Source: Dyadobacter sandarakinus
GTDB taxonomy: Bacteria > Bacteroidota > Bacteroidia > Cytophagales > Spirosomataceae
Direction: 5' to 3'
DNA length: 64,000 nt
Assembly (NCBI RefSeq): GCF_016894445.1
Contig: NZ_CP056775.1
Span: forward strand, 5,513,001 to 5,577,000
Shown: positions 1 to 9,089 of the stretch, in pieces
How the letters are laid out: each line of letters starts with the position of its first letter
How positions within the stretch are numbered: position 1 is the stretch's first letter
Position numbers and translations under genes: made by a program
The notes under the pieces: model-generated
The model's database searches: none
Told to the model about the DNA's origin: nothing
The model's input: only the letters and a program-made list of their open reading frames with translations

Positions 1-1
1 C

Positions 2-1507
2 CATTTTGATAAGTTAAACCAGGAAGTGTCCATTGCGGTCATTACCAAGGTGCAGGCGGACGAAACCAATACCAAGTATGCACAAGGCGGCATTGCGGTA
101 GTATGGTCGGAGTCAGACTCTTTTGAAAAACACATCCTGGACACGATGGATGCCGGGGATGGTATCAACAAAAAGGATATTGTGGACATTGTGGTCAGGG
201 AAGCTCCTGAGCGAATTCAGGAGCTCATTGACTACGGTACCCGTTTTGACAAAGACCAGGGTGGAGAAGCATACGACCTGGCCAGGGAAGGAGGGCATTC
301 CGACCATCGTATCCTGCATTTCAAGGACATTACGGGAGCTGAAATTGAGCGCGCATTGCTGGAAGAGGTCAACCGCCATCCGAGTATTGAGGTTCTTACG
401 CATTATTACGTAGTAGAGCTGATCACCCAGCACCATTTGGGGGAAACCGTATACCGTTACAGGGAAGATATTAAATGTTTCGGGGCTTATGTGCTGAACC
501 GGCAAACGGGTGAAGTAGAGAAGTTTGTAGCCAAAACGACTATGCTGGCAACGGGCGGCATTGGTAATATTTACCAGAGCACCACCAACCCGACCATCGC
601 TACAGGTGACGGAATTGCCATGGCGTACCGCGCCAAGGGAATTTGCGATAACATGGAGTTTATCCAGTTTCATCCCACAAGCTTTTACCAGCCGGGCCAA
701 AAACCTTCATTCCTGATTTCGGAGGCAGTAAGGGGCTTCGGCGGCATTCTGAAGCGTGCGGATGGAAGTACATTCATGGAAAACTATGACGAGCGCCTGT
801 CGCTGGCTCCCCGGGACATTGTAGCCCGCGCCATCGACTCCGAGATGAAAAAGAACGGGGTAGATCACGTGTACCTGGATGTGCGCCACTGCGACTACGA
901 GAAATTTGTCGACCATTTTCCAAATATCACCGAGTACTGCCTCAAAGCCGGTGTAGACATCCGCAAAGATATGATCCCTGTGGTGCCTGCCCAGCATTAT
1001 ATGTGCGGTGGAATCAAGGTAAATGAATGGGCGCACACCAATATTAACTTCCTGTACGCTGCGGGCGAGTGCGCCTGCACCGGACTGCACGGCGCAAATC
1101 GCCTGGCTTCCAATTCTCTTCTTGAAGCGGTGGTCTTTGGTCATCGCGCTTATGAAGATACCATCTCCCGGTTTGCAGAAGCCGTAATTCCCCAAGACAT
1201 TCCTGAATGGGATGACTCTGGCACTACCCACCCGGAGGAACAGGTGCTGGTTACGGAAATGACGCGTGAGCTCAACAGCATCATGTCCAACTACGTAGGC
1301 ATTGTCCGCACCGACCGCCGGATGAAGCGTGCATATGACCGGCTTGAACTACTCCATAAGGAACACGAGCAGCTCTACCGTGAGTCAAAGGTATCCGTTG
1401 CCATATGCGAGCTCAGGAATATGATCTCGGTTTCGTACCTGATCATTAAAATGGCGATGGCGCGCCGCGAGAACATCGGCCTGCATTTCAATGCTGATAA
1501 CGTTTAG
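2..1507 (+). CDS. nadB: L-aspartate oxidase NadB, 5'-truncated by window edge
   Basis: FAD-dependent L-aspartate oxidase, which makes iminoaspartate for de novo NAD synthesis with NadA in the cytoplasm. The reading frame is open from base 2 (residues HFDKLNQEV precede the first in-frame GTG at 26), so the true start and the N-terminal GxGxxG dinucleotide motif lie upstream of the window; roughly 35 residues are missing. Visible family marks are TKYAQGGIAVV, the ATGGIGNIYQSTTNP segment, FIQFHPTSF, APRDIVARAI, QHYMCGGIKV and TGLHGANRLASNSLLE, in the order expected of NadB and succinate dehydrogenase type flavoproteins. The C-terminal helical domain is complete. It converges on, and overlaps by 4 bases, the next gene. 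Very secure identification. Confidence 0.95.
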   Translation, partial: HFDKLNQEVSIAVITKVQADETNTKYAQGGIAVVWSESDSFEKHILDTMDAGDGINKKDIVDIVVREAPERIQELIDYGTRFDKDQGGEAYDLAREGGHSDHRILHFKDITGAEIERALLEEVNRHPSIEVLTHYYVVELITQHHLGETVYRYREDIKCFGAYVLNRQTGEVEKFVAKTTMLATGGIGNIYQSTTNPTIATGDGIAMAYRAKGICDNMEFIQFHPTSFYQPGQKPSFLISEAVRGFGGILKRADGSTFMENYDERLSLAPRDIVARAIDSEMKKNGVDHVYLDVRHCDYEKFVDHFPNITEYCLKAGVDIRKDMIPVVPAQHYMCGGIKVNEWAHTNINFLYAAGECACTGLHGANRLASNSLLEAVVFGHRAYEDTISRFAEAVIPQDIPEWDDSGTTHPEEQVLVTEMTRELNSIMSNYVGIVRTDRRMKRAYDRLELLHKEHEQLYRESKVSVAICELRNMISVSYLIIKMAMARRENIGLHFNADNV

Positions 1508-2856
1508 TTTTTCTGGGCAAGCGCTTCCCGGTTTTTGCGGGTAACCGCGCGCTGCCACACATTATTTCCTACTTTCTCGCCCAATCGAGTGCCTTCTTCC
1601 ACGCCGTCGCGGTAGTGGATACCCCCGAGCATCCGGCTGATGGAAGCATCCCAATAGGCAGCTTCAATGGATGTAAAGGACTTTACACCATGGCCATATT
1701 TCTTTTCCGTGGTGTCGGTAAATGCAACATTTTCACCAAAGAGGTGGATCAGTATCCTGCCGCAGGCCGCTGATATGGAACTGTGCCCGCTGACATATTC
1801 AGGGAATGCAGGTGTTTCCAGATACGGGCGCCAGTTGGGGTCCCAATTGTTATTGATCACGGTCTCCGGTCTGATGCGCACTGAGCGGTATTTCTCATCC
1901 CAGCATGCGATAAATGCATCGTAAACCGCAAGAGCTCCCAGCGTATACGCCTCATTAACCTGCATCAGATCGGCTTTCTTGTCGGTCGTAATCGTTCTGA
2001 TAATGGCCATCCAGTGTCCTACGGGGGTCATTTTCTTATTGGCAAACATGGCATGTCCTACCACGTTGGTCACAAACGGATTATCATCCCAGAAAAAAGC
2101 ACTTGCTTTCTGTTGTTCAGTAAGGTTGTTGCCCATGTTATAAACTTCCATCGCCAGCTTCATAAACGGGCTATCCTTGGCCAGGTTGTAACTGGCAGGA
2201 GCAGGACACCGGAACTGGGTTACCGAGTCGAGCGCAAAAGTTCTAACGGTGTTCCACATAGGCTCGCAAGCGTCGGCATAGGCGGGTGGTGTGGGCACCC
2301 AGGTGCCTGGCTGATTGGTAACCGTATACCTGTAACCCCGGATCTCTTTATAATGATCTTTGGCGGAATAAGCCAGGATATGTTTGGCAACCGTGTCGCC
2401 GTATGCCATGGAGCGTTCATAAACGTCTTGAGGGATCCCCATGTCTTCGTATTTGGCAAAAAGGCCTTTTTCATACGCATCCCACATATCTCCGGAAAAG
2501 GTCAGTGTGCGGGCTACCACCGTAAAAGCCTTGATACTGGCAAGCGGAAAACAGTAGGTCGCCGAGGTGTCAGGGCGGGGCGCAGGCGTGAACTTCACCA
2601 GTTTGTTGCCTAGTGACTGGTACTCCGGATAAGCCGGGACAAGTGCCTCATACGCAGCCAGAAACGAATATCCGTAAATCCGGCTGGCTACCGGCGGTTT
2701 GAAAATATCATGGATGATCACATCTGTGAGATGCGTGGCGGTCTCATGAAATAACCTGGGGTCGGACGCTGCTGCATTGTATTTTTCCGGCGTTTGGTCC
2801 GGCTTGCAGCCCAACGCGATTCCTATGACGAGCAGGGAGAGTAAGCGTACTTTCAT
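1504..2856 (-). CDS. Vanadium-dependent haloperoxidase-like (PAP2 superfamily) lipoprotein
   Basis: Secreted PAP2/vanadium haloperoxidase fold protein, about 450 residues. The C-terminal third carries the vanadate/phosphate pocket in order: KYRSVRIRP, then SGHSS about 30 residues later, then SRMLGGIHYRDG, matching the KxxxxxxRP ... SGH ... SRxxxxxH signature, so the pocket looks intact. The N-terminus from ATG 2856 is a lipoprotein signal ending IALGC; a GTG at 2868 adds four residues and is less likely. Haloperoxidase activity is not proven by the motif, since acid phosphatases share it. A homologue lies at 7007-8338, with a VCBS/ASPIC protein between, suggesting one cell-surface oxidation locus. 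Convergent with nadB. Confidence 0.85.
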   Translation of the reverse strand: MKVRLLSLLVIGIALGCKPDQTPEKYNAAASDPRLFHETATHLTDVIIHDIFKPPVASRIYGYSFLAAYEALVPAYPEYQSLGNKLVKFTPAPRPDTSATYCFPLASIKAFTVVARTLTFSGDMWDAYEKGLFAKYEDMGIPQDVYERSMAYGDTVAKHILAYSAKDHYKEIRGYRYTVTNQPGTWVPTPPAYADACEPMWNTVRTFALDSVTQFRCPAPASYNLAKDSPFMKLAMEVYNMGNNLTEQQKASAFFWDDNPFVTNVVGHAMFANKKMTPVGHWMAIIRTITTDKKADLMQVNEAYTLGALAVYDAFIACWDEKYRSVRIRPETVINNNWDPNWRPYLETPAFPEYVSGHSSISAACGRILIHLFGENVAFTDTTEKKYGHGVKSFTSIEAAYWDASISRMLGGIHYRDGVEEGTRLGEKVGNNVWQRAVTRKNREALAQKN

Positions 2857-3020
2857 TCTTGCAAACACAAATATGGGTTGGGTGTGGGTGACTGTTTTAT
2901 AAAAACCATTTGCCTGGCGAACACGGATACTAAATTAACATAAACGTATCATGGTAGCAAGTACCCATTGTAACCATTGGCTACTAAAAATCAAAATATA
3001 TCTCAGAAAAGTGCTTTTTA

Positions 3021-3544
3021 TTGTTGTTTTTGAAGAATGTATGGTTTAAAAAAACATTTTCTACCGGATCAATTCATCCTGTTCTCCTTCGATGGATATT
3101 GTCATTGGCGCTCCTTCGTGTTGCGGTCTGCGGTGCTATGGCGCAGAACACAATCAGCGGTAAGATCAAGAATGAGCAAGGCCAATCACTGAGCGGCGTA
3201 AGCGTTGTGGTTAAAGGAACAACAGCCGGTACTGCAACCGATATTGATGGTCTTTATACCGTAAATGCAGACAAAAACAGTCGCAGCTCTATCGAAGACT
3301 GGAACGAAGCCACAATGGATACTACATGCGTAAATTCATTAATCCAAACCCTGACCTGGTGGACAACACCGATTTTAAGAATATTCCGTGGCCTTTCTTC
3401 CGCTATACCAAGGCTTATACGCCGGTGGAAGAAAAGGCGCATGAAAACCGTACATGAATCGACAAGGTGTATTTCCGTCCTTTCAACAGAGATGAAATCA
3501 ACCGGAATGCAAAATTGGTTCAAAACCCGGGTTACGGTAAATAG
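3021..3544 (+). pseudogene. Collapsed susC-susD relic (SusC N-terminus joined to SusD C-terminus)
   Basis: Remnant of a TonB-dependent receptor/lipoprotein pair. Bases 3021-3270 encode a signal-peptide-like stretch, then a carboxypeptidase-D-like plug extension (TISGKIKNEQGQSLSGVSV, then GTTAGTATDIDGLYTV), the usual start of SusC/RagA. Near 3271-3300 the homology jumps to another frame (codon phase of base 3281) reading GYYMRKFINPNPDLV and IPWPFFRYT, typical of the SusD/RagB C-terminal half. An in-frame TGA follows, then VYFRPFNRDEINRN and LVQNPGYGK with a stop at 3542-3544, which is the SusD C-terminus. Most of SusC, most of SusD and the region between the last two SusD motifs are missing. 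No clean ATG is in frame with the plug domain (TTG 3021, 3024 or 3030). A 534-base open frame spans the locus only by chance. A strong terminator follows. Confidence 0.8.
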
Positions 3545-3569
3545 TAATATTTAATTACTTAATTTTACT

Positions 3570-3608
3570 GAAACTATGCCTTCGCTGTAAGGCATAGTTT
3601 CTTTTTTT
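3570..3608 (+). terminator. Rho-independent terminator after the susCD relic
   Basis: Perfect 13-bp stem GAAACTATGCCTT / AAGGCATAGTTTC (3570-3582 and 3589-3601) with a 6-base loop and a run of seven T. It sits 26 bases after the SusD-type stop codon, so the original operon terminator seems to have survived the deletions. Confidence 0.85.
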
Positions 3609-3636
3609 GTATACCAAATACTTCTCCTTCGTTGTC

Positions 3637-6600
3637 ATGAAGCAAGCCCGATCCTGCCTTGCAGGCGTGTTTTTCCTGTTTATAGTTCAACTTTTCGTTT
3701 CCTGTAATTCATCTTCCTCTGAAAAGGATGAACAATCCAAGGCAGGTCCAGCCCTTTTCAGTCTGCTTACGCCGGAAAAAACAGGTGTCACCTTTGAAAA
3801 TACCCTGACGGAAGGCCTTAATACGAATGTGCTCATGTACGAGTACTTCTATAATGGCGGCGGGGTTGCAGCCGGTGATGTGAACGGGGATGGTCTTGAC
3901 GATATTTATTTCACAGGTAATATGGTCGCCAACAAGCTCTACCTGAACAAAGGCAAGATGACGTTTGCGGACATAACAAGTGTGGCAGGCGTAGCCGGCA
4001 GGGAAAGGCCGTGGAAAACCGGCGTGACGATGGCCGATGTGAATGGTGACGGCAAGCTCGACATCTATGTGTGCTACTCTGGGAACGTTTCGCCGGAAAG
4101 TCTCAAAAATCAGCTTTTCATTAACAAAGGCAACAATGCGCAGGGTATCCCCGAGTTTGAGGAGCTGGCCGAGCAATATGGCCTGGCAGATCCAAGTACA
4201 AGCACGCAGGCGGCATTTTTTGATTTTGACAAAGATGGTGACCTCGATATGTTCCTGCTCAATCACAATCCCAAGTCACTCCCGATCCTCGATGAGGCAA
4301 GTACCGCCGATCTGCTGAAAAAAGATGACCCGATTTCGGGTGTAAGGTTGTTTCGTCATGAAGCCGGGAAAAACGGTACACCCCATTTTACCGACATCAC
4401 TGCCAAAGCCGGCATCAAAAGCTCGCCTCTTACCTATGGTCTCGGGATTGGCATAGCGGATGTAAATCAGGATGGCTGGCAGGATATGTATGTGTCCAAT
4501 GATTATTCCGTACCCGATTTCCTGTACATCAATAATGGAAATGGTACGTTTACAGATGCTACCGATGCAGGCATTGGGCATACGTCGCACTCCTCCATGG
4601 GCAATGACATTGCCGACTTCAACAATGATGGTCTGCCGGATATTTTTACGCTGGATATGCTGCCCGAAGATAATCGCCGCCAGAAGCTGCTTGCCGGTCT
4701 CGACAACTATGAACTGTTTGATTTCAACGTTAAAGTTGGTTTTCATCACCAGTATATGCGCAATATGCTGCAATTGAATGAGGGTGCAGGGAAAAACACG
4801 AAAGCGCCGGTATTCTCAGAAATTGGTCAGCTGTCGGGCGTTTCCAACACGGATTGGAGCTGGGCGCCGCTTTTTGCAGATTATGATAATGATGGCTGGA
4901 AGGACATTTTCATCACGAACGGAAACCTGCGGGATTTTACGAACATGGACTTTGTAAAGTTTATGGGCGACCATCTTAAGCGGATAGAAGGACAGGTGAA
5001 GCGGGAAGATGTATTGCAGCTTGTTTATCAGATGCCTTCTTCCAATATGAAAAACTATCTTTTTCATAATCAGAAAAACCTGACATTCACTAATGTAGCT
5101 GAGCAATGGGGCCTGGGAGAAGTCTCCAACAGCGGAGGCGCTGCCTATGCCGATCTGGATAATGATGGTGACCTGGACCTGGTTGTCAACAACATCAACA
5201 AACCTGCATTCATTTACCAGAACGAATCAGGGTCGCAGCTAAAGACCAATTATCTGAATGTAAAGCTGGATGGTGCCGGGTTGAATACGCTCGGGCTGGG
5301 CGCAAAGCTGACTATTTACCAGAAAGGAAAAAAGCAGTACCTCGAACAAATGCCTACCAGAGGTTACCAGTCGAGCGTGTCGCCGGTATTGCATTTCGGA
5401 CTCGGAAAAGAAGGTACAATCGACTCGCTGCGGATTGTGTGGCTGAATGCAAAAACCGAGCTGCTGGTAAATCCGAAAGTCAATCAGCTGCTGACATTAT
5501 CAGAAAAGAATGCAAAGCCGGGTACGGCAAAAAGTACTACTGCCAAGCCTGTTTTTGTCCCGGTAAATGCGCCGATCGCTTTCAAAGGTGCGCCGGTTAA
5601 TACCAATGATTTCAAGCGCCAGCCACTGCTCACAAATCCTATTTCATTTTCCGGTCCGTGTATGGTCAAAGGAGATGTGAATGGGGACGGGATAGCGGAT
5701 ATTTTTGCAGGCGGCGGCTCGGGTGAACCTGCAAAACTGTACATAGGCGGTCCAAATGGATCTTTTACGCTTCGGCCAGTACCTGCATTTGTCGCAGACA
5801 AACAAAGTGAGGATACCGACGCCGCGTTTTTTGATGCAAACGGGGATGGTTTTACGGATCTGTTTGTGTGCAGCGGCGGTTATGCAAGCTTTATGCCTGA
5901 GGATCCACTGCTGCAAAGCCGGCTGTACCTGAATGATGGCAAGGGTAATTTTACAAAAGCTGCGGGTGTATTGCCGGCCATGCTCACCAGTACCAGCTGC
6001 GTGGAAGTCGCGGATGTGAATGGAGACGGGAAGCCCGACCTCTTTGTCGGTGGGCGCGTGATCCCGGGAAGATACCCCGAGACACCCCGGAGCTACCTGC
6101 TGATCAATGATGGAGAAGGAAAGTTTTCGGATCAGACGAAGGCATTGTGCCCGGCTTTGGAACGTATTGGAATGGTTACGGATGCCAGCTGGGCCGATTT
6201 CAATGGAGACAAGAAGCCCGACCTGGTAGTGGCAGGGGAGTGGATGCCGGTCAGTATATTTATCAGCAGCAACGGAAAGCTGGAAAATAAAACAAGCGAG
6301 TACTTTGATAAACCATATAGCGGCTGGTGGAATAAACTGCTTGTGGAAGATCTCAATGGAGATGGTAAGCCGGAAATTGTGGCCGGGAACATGGGGCTCA
6401 ACACCCAATGCAAAGCCAGTGACAAGGAGCCGGTTCAGCTGATCTACAAAGATTTTGACGATAACGGATCCGTGGATCCGATTATGAGTTTTTATATCCA
6501 GGGAAAAAGTTATCCCTACATCACCCGCGACGAGCTGCTTGATCAGATGAGCATTATGCGGACGCGTTTTCAGGATTATAAAAGCTATGCGGATGCTACG

Positions 6601-7023
6601 GTTAAAGAGGTTTTTACACAGGATGAACTGGAAGGAGCACAGGAGCTTACCTCCAACTACCTGCAGACCACTATTTTTGTCACAAACAAAAACGGGAAGT
6701 ATGCCCCTACGGTACTGCCGCTGGAAGCACAAAATTCACCGGTATACACCATTACTTCGCTGGACTTCAATGCCGATGGAAAAAAAGACCTGCTGCTTTG
6801 CGGCAATGTCAGCAAGGCCCGGCTGCGATTCGGGAAGTATGATGCCAATTATGGTGTTTTGCTGAAAGGTAAAGGCAATGGTGCATTTGAATATGTGCCG
6901 CAGGCATTGTCCGGATTTTCGCTTCGCGGGGATGTCCGGAGTGTATTGCCGGTGGGTAATAAGTTATTATTTGGTATAAATCAGCAGGAAGTTAAAGCAT
7001 ATCAACTTGGAAGTGCTCAATAA
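3637..7023 (+). CDS. VCBS/FG-GAP repeat lipoprotein with ASPIC/UnbV domain
   Basis: Large secreted beta-propeller protein, 1128 residues from ATG 3637 (a TTG at 3607 would add ten residues before the signal). The signal peptide ends LFVSC, a lipobox. About seven calcium-binding loops of the type DVNGDGLDD, DFDKDGDLD, DVNQDGWQD, DYDNDGWKD fill the first half; an ASPIC/UnbV domain follows at about residues 525-625 (NYLNVKLDGAG to VNQLLTLS); a second series of about seven loops (DVNGDGIAD, DANGDGFTD, DLNGDGKPE, DFNADGKKD) fills the C-terminal half. Such CRTAC1-like proteins are probably adhesive or polymer-binding. Its last 17 bases overlap the next gene, a haloperoxidase-like lipoprotein, indicating translational coupling and a shared job at the cell surface. 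The substrate is unknown. Confidence 0.88.
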   Translation: MKQARSCLAGVFFLFIVQLFVSCNSSSSEKDEQSKAGPALFSLLTPEKTGVTFENTLTEGLNTNVLMYEYFYNGGGVAAGDVNGDGLDDIYFTGNMVANKLYLNKGKMTFADITSVAGVAGRERPWKTGVTMADVNGDGKLDIYVCYSGNVSPESLKNQLFINKGNNAQGIPEFEELAEQYGLADPSTSTQAAFFDFDKDGDLDMFLLNHNPKSLPILDEASTADLLKKDDPISGVRLFRHEAGKNGTPHFTDITAKAGIKSSPLTYGLGIGIADVNQDGWQDMYVSNDYSVPDFLYINNGNGTFTDATDAGIGHTSHSSMGNDIADFNNDGLPDIFTLDMLPEDNRRQKLLAGLDNYELFDFNVKVGFHHQYMRNMLQLNEGAGKNTKAPVFSEIGQLSGVSNTDWSWAPLFADYDNDGWKDIFITNGNLRDFTNMDFVKFMGDHLKRIEGQVKREDVLQLVYQMPSSNMKNYLFHNQKNLTFTNVAEQWGLGEVSNSGGAAYADLDNDGDLDLVVNNINKPAFIYQNESGSQLKTNYLNVKLDGAGLNTLGLGAKLTIYQKGKKQYLEQMPTRGYQSSVSPVLHFGLGKEGTIDSLRIVWLNAKTELLVNPKVNQLLTLSEKNAKPGTAKSTTAKPVFVPVNAPIAFKGAPVNTNDFKRQPLLTNPISFSGPCMVKGDVNGDGIADIFAGGGSGEPAKLYIGGPNGSFTLRPVPAFVADKQSEDTDAAFFDANGDGFTDLFVCSGGYASFMPEDPLLQSRLYLNDGKGNFTKAAGVLPAMLTSTSCVEVADVNGDGKPDLFVGGRVIPGRYPETPRSYLLINDGEGKFSDQTKALCPALERIGMVTDASWADFNGDKKPDLVVAGEWMPVSIFISSNGKLENKTSEYFDKPYSGWWNKLLVEDLNGDGKPEIVAGNMGLNTQCKASDKEPVQLIYKDFDDNGSVDPIMSFYIQGKSYPYITRDELLDQMSIMRTRFQDYKSYADATVKEVFTQDELEGAQELTSNYLQTTIFVTNKNGKYAPTVLPLEAQNSPVYTITSLDFNADGKKDLLLCGNVSKARLRFGKYDANYGVLLKGKGNGAFEYVPQALSGFSLRGDVRSVLPVGNKLLFGINQQEVKAYQLGSAQ

Positions 7024-8338
7024 ATTGATCCTGGTCCTGCTGCTGGCAGGCATGCTGGCCGGTTGTAAAAAAGACAACAAACCCTTCGACATCCATCCCG
7101 CGGTAGTAGGTACTGTGGTGAATGAAATGACGGATGTAATGGTGCATGATGTGACCAATCCGCCTCTCGGTGCCCGGTTCTTTGCTTATGCGTGTCTGGC
7201 GGGTTACGAGGTCATTGCACAAAACGATTCCGCCTACCGCAGCATGTTCGGCGTACTCAACAATTATCCTTCGATCAAACGTCCGGAAGGTATTGAGAAC
7301 CATGCTTATCAGCTCACTGCTGCACTGGCTATGCTGGAAACGGCCAGGAAAATGCAGCCGTCCGGCGCTTTGCTCCGCAAGTACCAGGACCGGCTGATTG
7401 ACTCCTGCCGCAAGGCGGGCCTGGATGCCGACCGGATTGCCGGCTCGCAGGCGTATGCGCTGGCGATCAGCAAGGAAATACTGAAATATGCCAAAAGTGA
7501 CCGCTACAACCGGATCAGTAATTTCCCGAGGTATGAGCCCAGCCGTCTGCCCGGAACCTGGTACCCTACACCTCCCGGCTACTTTCCACCCGTAGAGCCT
7601 TACTTCCGCACGGTGCGGCCATTTACGCTGGATACCTGCTCCCAGTTCCGGGGAAACCCACCGGTAGCATTTTCAGAAGACAAAAATTCAGCGTTTTTCA
7701 AGCTCATGAAACTGAATTATGATGATACTAAGCAGGCAGAGCACCTGGTGATGGCAGCATACTGGGACTGCAATCCTTTTGCATTGGAAAACCGGGGACA
7801 TTTGCTGGTGGGAATGAAGAAAATCTCACCGGGGGCGCACTGGATGGGAATTACCAATATTGCCTGCGGGCAGGCCAAGGCTGATTTTGCGAAAACAACA
7901 CTCGTAAATACCAGTGTGGCGGTGGGGCTGATGGACTCTTTTATGGCTTGCTGGGACGAAAAGTACCTAAGCAACCGGATCAGGCCCGAGACGGCCATCC
8001 GCAAGTACATTGATCCTTCCTGGAAACCGTTCCTGCAAACCCCTCCTTTTCCCGAATATCTGAGCGGGCACTCCGTGATTTCCACAACTTCGGCAATCAT
8101 TCTGACCCACTACTTTGGCGATAAGTTTGCATATACTGATACTGTCGAGGAGCGCTTCGGCCTTAAAGCCCGTAAGTTCGCCTCCTTTGCGGCGGCAGCG
8201 CAGGAATCGGCCATGTCGCGTTTTTATGGCGGTATTCACTTTATGGATGCCGTGACCAACGGACAGGTGCAGGGCGCGCGCGTAGGAGAGTGGGTCGTCA
8301 AAAAGCTGGGAGTGAAGCAGCAGCATTCAGGCAGGTAA
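7007..8338 (+). CDS. Vanadium-dependent haloperoxidase-like (PAP2 superfamily) lipoprotein
   Basis: Second PAP2/haloperoxidase-fold lipoprotein, 443 residues, same architecture as the one at 1504-2856. Pocket motifs are KYLSNRIRP, LSGHSVIS and SRFYGGIHFMDA in the expected order and spacing. Lipobox MLAGC follows a short signal peptide. There is no ATG near the start: TTG 7007 or GTG 7013 are the candidates, preceded by an AGGAAG ribosome-binding-like stretch at 6986-6991 inside the upstream gene, and an in-frame stop at 6977 limits any extension. It overlaps the VCBS gene by 17 bases and the convergent patatin gene by 12. Halogenating, phosphatase or other activity is undetermined. Confidence 0.85.
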   Translation: MEVLNKLILVLLLAGMLAGCKKDNKPFDIHPAVVGTVVNEMTDVMVHDVTNPPLGARFFAYACLAGYEVIAQNDSAYRSMFGVLNNYPSIKRPEGIENHAYQLTAALAMLETARKMQPSGALLRKYQDRLIDSCRKAGLDADRIAGSQAYALAISKEILKYAKSDRYNRISNFPRYEPSRLPGTWYPTPPGYFPPVEPYFRTVRPFTLDTCSQFRGNPPVAFSEDKNSAFFKLMKLNYDDTKQAEHLVMAAYWDCNPFALENRGHLLVGMKKISPGAHWMGITNIACGQAKADFAKTTLVNTSVAVGLMDSFMACWDEKYLSNRIRPETAIRKYIDPSWKPFLQTPPFPEYLSGHSVISTTSAIILTHYFGDKFAYTDTVEERFGLKARKFASFAAAAQESAMSRFYGGIHFMDAVTNGQVQGARVGEWVVKKLGVKQQHSGR

Positions 8339-9088
8339 CCGAGGTCTTACCTCGGCGAGCAGTTCTTTGGTATACCGGTAACCTGCCTCAAACAACTGCT
8401 CAGCCTTCCGGAAATCAAAAATACTGAAACGGCTCAGGGCGGGCGGCTCGATGAGCAGGTCACATTTGCCGAAACGCTCCCGCGTTTTGGCGTGCATGGC
8501 GAGAATCAGGCTGCGATACACGATCTCCGAGGTGCTTTTCAGCGGTTTATCCAAAAGAAAAGGATTGCAATGACTGCCGATCACGAATGCTGTCTCTTCT
8601 CTTATGGCCTCTACCGGCAGGTTGTTGAGCACACCTCCGTCCACCAGCTCGTATCCTGCATGCATAATGGGACTGAAAAGTCCGGGAATACTGCACGACG
8701 CTACGATGGGTATCGCCAGCGGCCCGCTGCTGAACCTGATCTCGGCAGCATTTACAATATCGGTCGCCGTCACAATCAAGGGTATCTGCAATGCTTCGAA
8801 ACTGTTATGCGGCAGGTAGCGGCATATAACCTCTTCCATTTTGTGCAGCTGCAAAAATCCATTCACACCGAAACCAAGCCTGAGGTAGGAGTACAGGCGT
8901 GTTTTGGTAATCAGCTCAATAATTTCCCTGGGTTTGTAGCCGTGCGCAAGCAATGCTCCTACAAAGGCGCCTGAGCTCGTGCCACTGATTATATCCGGGA
9001 CGATGCCATACTCGGATAATGCTGCTGCTACCCCGATGTGGGAAATTCCGCGTGCGCCTCCGCCTGATAGTACCAGTCCGACGCGCAT
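8327..9088 (-). CDS. Patatin-like phospholipase family protein (RssA type)
   Basis: Probable serine lipid acyl hydrolase with a Ser-Asp dyad. Visible motifs: oxyanion-hole GGGARG near residue 9, nucleophile elbow GTSSG at about 37-41, and DGG in ELVDGGVLNN near residue 168. The 253-residue length fits the single-domain bacterial patatins such as RssA. No signal peptide, so cytoplasmic or peripheral. Its ATG lies one base after the stop region of the metallo-hydrolase gene, so the two are probably co-transcribed. Lipid substrate unknown. Confidence 0.88.
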   Translation of the reverse strand: MRVGLVLSGGGARGISHIGVAAALSEYGIVPDIISGTSSGAFVGALLAHGYKPREIIELITKTRLYSYLRLGFGVNGFLQLHKMEEVICRYLPHNSFEALQIPLIVTATDIVNAAEIRFSSGPLAIPIVASCSIPGLFSPIMHAGYELVDGGVLNNLPVEAIREETAFVIGSHCNPFLLDKPLKSTSEIVYRSLILAMHAKTRERFGKCDLLIEPPALSRFSIFDFRKAEQLFEAGYRYTKELLAEVRPRLPA

Positions 9089-9089
9089 A

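Noticed and set aside
113..1231. Long minus-strand open frames inside nadB
   Set aside because: Antisense to a certain gene; low-complexity composition with many His/Cys and no family resemblance. Similar antisense frames inside other large genes (for example 4276-4773, 5644-6732, 34060-35391, 47084-48007, 52210-53529) are rejected for the same reason.
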